Position numbers and translations under genes: made by a program. 64,000 bases of DNA from Populus alba (Eukaryota; Streptophyta; Magnoliopsida; Malpighiales; Salicaceae): positions 6,080,967 through 6,144,966 of the forward strand of contig NC_133299.1 in NCBI RefSeq assembly GCF_005239225.2. The letters are read 5' to 3'. Below are positions 57,153 through 64,000 of the stretch, piece by piece. Within the stretch, counting starts at the first letter, position 1. The number at the start of each line of letters is the position of its first letter. Below the pieces are notes generated by a model. That model was not told the origin of the DNA, did not search any database, and saw nothing but the letters and a program-made list of their open reading frames with translations.

Positions 57153-57581
57153 ATGCCAGCTGGTTCTATGAAGCTTGGTTTCATGGCTGCCTTTGCCGTT
57201 TCAGGGAGTGTAGTTCTCATTGCACGTCAAGTCCACAAACGTCTCCTCTCTGATTTCATGAAGAAGATGGAATTTGAATTAGCGGGTATGTGGTGATCTT
57301 TTTTCTCCTTTTCCTTTCAAGTTCTGTTTTTTTTTGTTTTTCTTACCCTGATAAAATAGAGAAACAAAAAACTAAAGGGCTGTCAAAAAACGACAGGATC
57401 AAGGAGATCATGTCAAGACAAGAAGAGAGTGCGATTTGCAGATGATGTGTTGGAGCCATCATCAAATAACAAGGAGTACCGTAAGAGACACACCAAAGGA
57501 GACAACGAGGTCTTGAAAATGGAGGATATTGTCCTAGACCAGAGTTGTGATGGCGCAAAATTGCTAGAGGCCATGCACTGA
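57153..57581 (+). CDS. Small conserved plant protein with N-terminal membrane segment and KKRVRFADDVLEPSSNN motif
   Basis: Two exons, 57153-57285 and 57397-57581, join as g|ga (GT at 57286, AG at 57395-57396). They total 318 nt, 105 residues. Residues about 7-25 (KLGFMAAFAVSGSVVLIAR) form one hydrophobic segment, followed by a basic stretch. The second half is charged and contains KKRVRFADDVLEPSSNN, then EYRKRHTKGDNEV, and ends LLEAMH. I recall this VRFADDV.EPS.NN motif from uncharacterised plant proteins of about 100 residues, but I can assign no function. It is probably a single-pass membrane protein (inference). Codon use and intact splice sites suggest a live gene. Its 3' UTR region is duplicated 5 kb upstream. 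It is the only convincing protein gene in the last 15 kb. Confidence 0.75.
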
Positions 57582-57662
57582 ACAGGCAAAACTTGTATGA
57601 AGCAGTCGTTAAATATAAATCCCTTAAAGGGTACAATTTGTAAACCTGTTTATTGTCTTCAA

Positions 57663-57936
57663 AAACTGCTTCGATTGTCCTGGAAGCTGGTTTTTCTTTC
57701 ATCTTGTAGATTCTGGAGTTCTCTAGTCTGCAGGAGGGGTAGGTTTTCAAGCTGTACATCTCGAGATGTGAATAAATATAACTAAAATTATCCTAAACAA
57801 AATTGAAAATCTAGTGGCTAAAATCGCCAGATTCTGTCGAAGTTTACAGTTTTTCGTTTTTCCATCGAGTTGGTTGCCCTTGAAATTAATGAAGGGGGAC
57901 AGCCTTTCCGTTATGTATCACATTGATACAAGTAAG
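57663..57936 (+). repeat. 3'-flank block of the small gene, duplicated at 52.6 kb
   Basis: Second copy of the ~270-bp block described at 52601-52870. It contains gtgaataaatataact (a plausible polyadenylation signal at about 57768) and starts about 80 bp after the stop codon, so it is probably 3' UTR plus downstream flank. Confidence 0.85.
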
Positions 57937-58365
57937 CATTAATTAAAGCAGCATTTTCAATTCTCAAAAAAAGAGGATGAGATTCAAAACTCCTGTCTTT
58001 TCCTTTTCAATGCCTCCAATTTCTTGATCGGTTAGGCTAGCTTTTCAGTTTTCACAACGATATAAGGATGTTTTAGGGGACAAGGCTTTGAAGTTTATTG
58101 CCATATGGCGTTCATCTTGTGATTGACAAGCATTCATCTGGTGGATTGGACAAGCATGCCATTGATTCATTTTTCTTTTGAAAAAGTTCTCAACCGTTGT
58201 TTCCACGAAGAAGAAAATGTTTAAAACTGGTCTCAACTTTCAGCTTTTAAGCACGTCAACTGTGCAAAAGTTTATAGTCCACTTGATTACATCCATGTCT
58301 GAACGTTTGACTAAATTACTGGAAACGAAATTTCATAGAGGTAAAAGCTTGCATGTTTCATGCAG

Positions 58366-58481
58366 ATGAACTGTTTTCACTCTTTTTAGCAGCAACAAAG
58401 AAACTTCATGAAAGAAAGTTATCCAAATGAACTGTTTTCGCTCTTTTTAGCAGCAACAAGGAAACTTCATGAAAGAAAGTT
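58366..58481. repeat. Tandem repeat, two units of about 61 bp
   Basis: The unit atgaactgttttc.ctctttttagcagcaacaa.gaaacttcatgaaagaaagtt occurs at 58366-58420 and again from 58427 to 58481, with only a few substitutions. Confidence 0.85.
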
Positions 58482-59286
58482 GAAATAATATTCCATGCAT
58501 CAATTTTTTCCACATTCTTGCTGGTCAACTACCTCATAATCTGCCCCTTTTTGAAGTAAAAGACAATGTATTGCTTGTCGAAGAAGCTGAAATCCATGCC
58601 CAAATCTTCACAATACAAGAGCTTGTACAGTTGTTTTGAAATTGAAAGCCCAAGAGACTGCCCCTGTACCAGTCCACATTATTTTTTACAGCTAAGTGCA
58701 GCCCATATGAGTGGTTGCAGAAACTATCCTCTTTGCTGTTGTTTTGGGTAAAAATCATAGTTTCGAGCTCCAATGTTCGCAGCTTTGTTTAGTTTTGAAT
58801 CTTACCTTCATTCCTATGCATTTCTTAGGGCTTTCGGGTCCAACTCTTTAATTTGTTATTAACAAATTTACCATTTAATCTATATGATAATAATAGATTA
58901 TGCCAAATTAAGTTTTAAAAACTTTTTATTGGTTTTGAGAATAAATTTTACTATATTTGAATAAATATAAAAAATAGAATAGAATAATTAAATACACATG
59001 TCATATGGTCACCTTAAGGATATTTTTCCAATATTCTTTAATTTAGCTCATATGATATCATTTAAAAAGTAACAATATTTTTATAGAGTCCAAAATATCT
59101 AGTAAGTATAAACACTCACATTTAAATCAAGAATACAACATACAAATGATGGAGATGTAAAATACTTTATAATCAAATACTTTTTTCCATGTATTACAAT
59201 ATATTGCATTATCAAAATAAACACTTAATAAGGGAATAAATTTTATGAATGAACTTGTAATAAATCAATTTGGTCCAACATTATAT
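58482..59286. other. Gene-free region
   Basis: 58500-58790 is less AT-rich and has a minus-strand frame with no family I can defend (see rejected list). 58850-59286 is AT-rich with nothing recognisable. Confidence 0.4.
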
Positions 59287-60148
59287 GAGTGTGTTTGGTA
59301 TTGCGGTTGCTGTTATGGTTGTGGTTTGAAAAAAGTTGTTTTATAAAAAGTACTTTTAGTTGAGGTTGGTTTGGAAAAATATACGTTTGCTTAAAACTGT
59401 GGTTAAAACTGAGGTTGAGTAAAAAGTAGTTTAATGTGTTTGGTTAAAAAAATGCTTTTCAAATTGAGGTTATAAAATAATATATATATATATATATATA
59501 TTATTTTTAATTTAAATATTGTAAATTTAACTATTGTTATTACATCATAAAATAAATAATACTTTATATAAAATATTTTGTATTGTTTCATTAAACCATT
59601 TACAATTCCATCACGTATAAAATATATCCGATAAGGACTATAGTTTCATTGGTTTTGTAAGCGTGCAACAACATCAGGTAAAATATCATCAGAAATAAAA
59701 TTAGGATTGTGATCAAATTCTACAAATATTACGTCATCAAGCGATCTTCTTCTAATTTATATAGTGTTATTGAATAATGTAAAACACTAGTTTTTCAAAA
59801 TAAAACACAATTAAAAATAAAAAATATATTTTTTTACTGGGTCAGACCCGGTTCAATACATTTTTATAGTTTTGAACCAGGTCCGGTATCCACTGTTCAT
59901 GTGAACAGTGGAGGAACTCTCCACTGTCCACTTAAGTGAACAATGGAGAGTTCATTCCCCACATGAGAAGACGCAGGTAGGATCGCAGGAGAAGCAGATA
60001 AAATCTACTTCTCATGAGCTGAGGTTCGACCTCAGTTATTAGGTGGGACCCATGTAAAAAAATGTGAAGTTTGGATTAACCAAACACTTTGATTCAGCTT
60101 TTGTTTTCAGCCGCTGCCGCTACCGCTACCGCAGTGCCAAACGGTATC
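59287..60148. mobile_element. Non-autonomous hAT/MITE-like element
   Basis: About 862 bp with imperfect terminal inverted repeats. The left end reads GAGTGTGTTTGGTATTGCGG. The right end, on the opposite strand, reads GATACCGTTTGGCACTGCGG; about 17 of the first 24 bases match. Subterminal GGTTGC/GGTAGC repeats (cagccgctgccgctaccgct on the right) are typical of plant hAT-type elements. No transposase frame. It carries an internal (AT)n run (about 59481-59500) and two hairpins at 59890-59953. Flanks aacattatat and aacatatat may be a damaged 8-bp target duplication. Confidence 0.65.
59890..59953. repeat. Two adjacent hairpins inside the hAT/MITE-like element
   Basis: Hairpin 1: ccactgttca / tgaacagtgg, 10-bp perfect arms with a 2-nt spacer (59890-59911). 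Hairpin 2: gaactctccactgtccac / gtgaacaatggagagttc, 18-bp arms with two mismatches around ttaa (59914-59953). Confidence 0.85.
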
Positions 60149-60189
60149 CTAACATATATAGAAAATAATACTTTATGTGTATGAAACAT

Positions 60190-61223
60190 CACTTTAATCT
60201 TTAAGAATAACATAAAGAAAAATATATAAACAATCAACTAAAAGAAAATGAAGTAAAAACTCAAATGAGTTAGCTAGACCCATACGATCTACATGATCTC
60301 TATAGTGTTTTGCTGACAATGCTTTAGTCATGGGATCCATAATCATTAGTTCAATGAGCACTTCATGGTTATTTACTTTATCTCTCACAATATGATACTT
60401 TATGTCAATATACTTGTTTTGGCTTCCACTCTTAGTCTTTTTAGAGAAGAAAACTACAATCAAATCATCACAATATATCTTTATTAGTCTTGATATGGAA
60501 CGAACAACTTTAAAATCAGAAATAAAATTCCTTAACCGGATCGTCTATGTTGTTACTTCGTAGCATGCAATGAATTATACTTCCATTATAGATGAGGCAA
60601 TAATAGTTTGATTAGTATTTCTCTAAGATACACCTGAAGTAGACTTTCTTATGTCTACATAACCAGCAAAATCCGAGTATAAATAACCAATGACCTCAGG
60701 AGGTCAATATGTCTGTAAATCAACCTATAATCATTGGTTTCCTGTAAGTACCTAATGAATTTCTTACAAGATTTCCAATGGTCCGTTCCTAAATTACTTT
60801 GGAACCTTCTTAACATTCCTACTATAAATATCAAGTCAGGTCTTGCACAGACTTGTGCATACATCAAATTGTCAACTACAAGTGCATAGGGAATATTACT
60901 CATTTGTTCTTTTCCAATGCATTTAGTAGGTATTAATTCTGATTAATTTGTCTCATTTCACAATGAGTGTTACTGAAGATGTAAAATCTGACATCTTGAA
61001 CTTTTCCAAAACTTTTTTAGTATAGGCCTTTTGAGATAGTTTTAATATCATTTGAGACTTGTCTCTATAAATCTTAATACCAATGACATAAAAGGCTTCT
61101 CCCAAATTATTCATATTAAATTTTTGAGAAATAAATTGCTTTATCTTATATAACAAACATAAGTCACTACTTGCAAAATATCGTCTACACATAAGACAAG
61201 AAAAAATATATTTTTTCCCACTA

Positions 61224-61297
<74 letters not shown>

Positions 61298-61960
61298 GTT
61301 CTCAATAAACCACGTGAGGCTATAACATTAGGAAATTTAATATATCATTGTTGGGAAGCCTTCTTTATTCTATATATAGATTTCATTAGCTTACAAATCA
61401 AATGGTCATTTATGTCATCACAAAAACCTTCAGGTTGATTCATATATATCTCTTTATCCGAATTTTCATTTTAGAAATGTTGTTTTCACATTCATATGAT
61501 GTAGCTCTAAATCAAAATAAGCTACTAATACAATTATTATTCTAAATGAATCCTTCTTAGAAACAAGAGAGAATGTTTCATTATAGTTTATGCCTTCTTT
61601 TTTAGTATAACCGTTAGGTAAAAATCTAGTTTTATATCGCTCGATATTATCAAAAACATCTCTTTTGGTTTTATAAACCCATTTATAGCCAACGACTTTA
61701 TATATTTCTGATAATTTGACAAGGTTTCAAATTTGATTTTTAGACATAAACTCCATTTTTTCCTTCACGGTATTATACCATAGAGTAGAGTTTTCTCCAT
61801 TCATAGTTGGCAAAAAGCTTTTTTGGATCATCTTTAGATCTAATGTCAAAGTCAAACTCTTGAATGTATACAACATAGTCATTAGAAATTATTGGTCCTC
61901 TCATTCTTAAAGTCTTGTTAATTCAATTTTCTCATGTGGGTTTATCTCACAAAGAGCTAG
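60190..61960 (-). pseudogene. Decayed Ty1-copia retrotransposon pol (reverse transcriptase and RNase H)
   Basis: On the minus strand, pieces of copia pol follow one another in order. 61740-61500 is the RT start (VVGYKWVYKTKRD-like, then NETFSLVSKKDSFRIIIV and LELHHMNVKTTF). 61192-60953 is RT (LGEAFYVIGIKIYRD, LSQKAYTKKVLEKF). 60903-60655 is RT end/RNase H (NLMYAQVCARPDLIF, SCKKFIRYLQ). 60463-60194 is the RNase H tail (NKYIDIKYHIVRDKV). Stops, frameshifts and an (AT)n expansion at 61228-61295 break it. The catalytic YxDD block is damaged (only CRR remains near 61190). No gag, integrase or LTRs are seen, so it is a dead fragment. Confidence 0.9.
61228..61295. repeat. (AT)n microsatellite inside copia remnant
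   Basis: About 68 bp of AT dinucleotide sitting where the copia RT catalytic block would be. Confidence 0.95.
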
Positions 61961-64000
61961 TTGCTCTTGATGTCATGAATTTTAACTTTAAGGATCAAAT
62001 TTGAACTTGAAAACTAATGTCTAGCCCTTTTGTTTGCCAAATTAGGCATCAGATTGGACGTACAAGGTAAAAATGACTAGTATATCTAACACATGTGCTA
62101 GCAAGTTAGATAAGTTAAAGCTATATGACGATGTGTGTGGCTTCTATGGTATTGATAGAATCATCACGGTGGGTGTTTCATTATTTAGTGGTGTGTAATG
62201 ACAAAGGCTCTTCTTCTTTTCTTTTCTTTTCTTTCTTCTCCTCTCTCATTTCGTCTTATCTCCTTGATTTCCGTACCTAATTGTCTTTAATCTTTTTTAT
62301 ATAAAACTTGATTATCACTCCTTTGATTGTTATTTCTAGCATAAATTATAGTTAGGTTTCACAAAATTAATGTTGCATAAATATTGAAATGGTGTTTTAA
62401 ATTATGAACACATGAGACAATACGCGATAAAAGAAATATTAAAAAAAAATACAATATAGAAAAAAGACACAATCCGTTATAAGTTGCAATAATTACCTTT
62501 TTTTTTTTTTTTTTGCGATTCATGAGTCTCAAATGTTATATATGACTCTTTTAAATTACAAAATTTGAAAGACCCAAGATTTAATAAGAAGAGAGGAGAG
62601 AGAGAATAAAAAAGGAAAGAAAATAATAAACCTTTTAAGCACACCGAAAATTCGATTATGAGACCACCATTACCCTTGAAAAGATATCAACGAGACAAAC
62701 AAACGGGTAGGGTCACAAACGATGACTAGAGTGAGCCACAAGATGTCTTTTTTGACCTGGCCGAGTTGGTCCATAGACAAGTGAGCCTTGACATCTTCGA
62801 ACGACTCGTGTGACCCACTCCATTCACTATTTGTAACCTTCTGTGGTGTTGTCAAGTCATTGGAGTTTTGGTATGTCTTCAGGATATTTTTATTATTATT
62901 ATTATTTTCTCTCCCTTCTTGTTTTATTAAATATCTTATGTTTTTTAAATTTTACAATTTGAAAAGGTTTATATATGACACCTACTGGTGGTAATTTTAT
63001 AAATTATATTATTTTTAAAAAATATTTTTATATCAAATTATTTTATAATATTTTTTTTTTTTTTTGAACGCTAGAAACCAAACCAAGCCGTTTCATGAAT
63101 TTTTAGTACTAGCCAGCAGCACTCAGGTCACATCATTCTTGTTGAAGTGCCTAGCTATCATCCGTGTCATTCCGGTTTACGTATCACAATTTTATAATTA
63201 ACATGAAAATTGGTTTTTAAACATGAAGAGCAAACCACTTTTATATATTATTTTGAATCATTGTTAACTAGTTGTTGAAATTAAGTTAGTTTGTGGGGGT
63301 GTTTTCTAAACATATATTTTTAATTAAAAATATATTAAAATAATATTTTTTTTACTTCAACACATTGAAACCATAAAAACATTTTAAAATATTATTTTAA
63401 TATTTTTTCTAAAATAAAAATTCTTAAAGAAGAAGTTTCAACAATATCAAACACGAAATCAGGCATCTGCCGGATTAAAACGTTTAGAATTCATATTACA
63501 GCTGCGTAGAATACAAGAAATCCCACGCAATTAGATACAGATTAATTGTAAATTGCAATAAAGTCTGTTCAACTAGTAATAATGGTGAATCACGGACTCA
63601 GCATTTTAAAAACACAGTTATATTTGTATTTTTTTAAAAAAATAATTTTTTTATTAAAAATTAATTTTTTACATGTTTTAAATCATTTTAATACACTAAT
63701 CTCAAAAGTGATTTTTTAAAACATAAAAAAAATATTATTTTAATATATTTTAACATAAAAAAACATATTAAAAAACAATCTAAGCCACACTTTTAAAATC
63801 AAAATCTAATAAAGAATGATGGTGCTAATATCATTTTTTTTAAAATTACTTATTATTTCGACACTCCTTATTATTTCAACATTTCTATATTTTAAAGAAG
63901 ATATTAATTTTTTAGTCGTGTCACATAGCATCATGCTTAGGTTTAGCTCCCTTCAAATACAATTTACCTTCATTTTCCTAAAAATGATTTGAGTGAATTA
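61961..64000. other. Gene-free, repeat-rich end of window
   Basis: No gene recognised. 62660-62840 holds an imperfect inverted repeat (gggtcac...gatgtc / gacatct...gtgaccc). 62888-62905 is a short (ATT)n run. 63290-63430 and 63605-63800 look like two further members of the AT-rich MITE-like family (attaaaaatatattaaaata; cattttaatacactaatctc). Confidence 0.5.

Noticed and set aside
58500..58790. Possible ankyrin-repeat remnant on the minus strand (CLLLQKGADYEVVD-like)
   Set aside because: The GAD-type phrase lasts less than one repeat, and the flanking sequence in that frame has stops. Too little to call a pseudogene.
60190..61960. Active Ty1-copia element
   Set aside because: Multiple stops and frameshifts, damaged RT active site, no gag, integrase or LTRs.

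Overview
This window is nuclear DNA of a dicot plant. Genes have many GT-AG introns, intergenic DNA is very AT-rich, and degraded plant transposons are common. The repeat style (short AT-rich MITE-like elements, 'acccgggtt'-type relics, 'tgttca..tgaac' hairpins) and the proteins best fit a poplar-like tree (Salicaceae). That taxon is an inference.

Layout. (1) 1-1806, +: 3' part of a JMJ22-type F-box/JmjC gene, followed at 2725-4312 by a broken partial copy of itself that has been split by transposons. (2) 4397-6250, +: intact intronless DYW-class PPR gene. (3) 12356-7047, -: complete 14-exon DONSON homologue (replication factor). (4) 16284-22206, +: complete 7-exon calcium-dependent protein kinase of the CPK1/CPK2/CPK20 type. 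(5) 22.2-28.9 kb: non-coding, with an ABRE/G-box cluster. (6) 29381-35548, +: complete 10-exon ABCG22-type half-size ABC transporter. (7) 41064-36284, -: complete 13-exon carotenoid isomerase (CRTISO). (8) 44967-48745, +: complete 8-exon sucrose-phosphate phosphatase (SPP). (9) 48.7-64 kb: gene-poor, repeat-rich DNA with a tRNA-Cys pseudogene, a tandem ~0.7-0.9 kb duplication, a small two-exon conserved gene at 57153-57581, a copy of its 3' end 5 kb upstream, a hAT/MITE-like element and a decayed Ty1-copia pol.

I reconstructed the exon chains by hand from splice consensus and frame continuity. All six multi-exon genes that are complete in the window (DONSON, CPK, ABCG22, CRTISO, SPP and the small gene) close in frame, giving predicted proteins of 630, 599, 744, 613, 424 and 105 residues.

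The genes do not form one pathway. They include a chromatin enzyme, an organellar RNA editor, a replication factor, a Ca2+ sensor kinase, a guard-cell/ABA-linked transporter, carotenoid biosynthesis and the last step of sucrose synthesis. The order JMJ22 - PPR - ABCG22 appears to match Arabidopsis At5g06550-At5g06540-At5g06530 (from memory), with DONSON and CPK lying between here. I found no convincing new gene system. The most notable points are the shattered JMJ22 copy, the conserved microsynteny, the ABRE cluster far upstream of ABCG22, and several young or hairpin-rich repeats.
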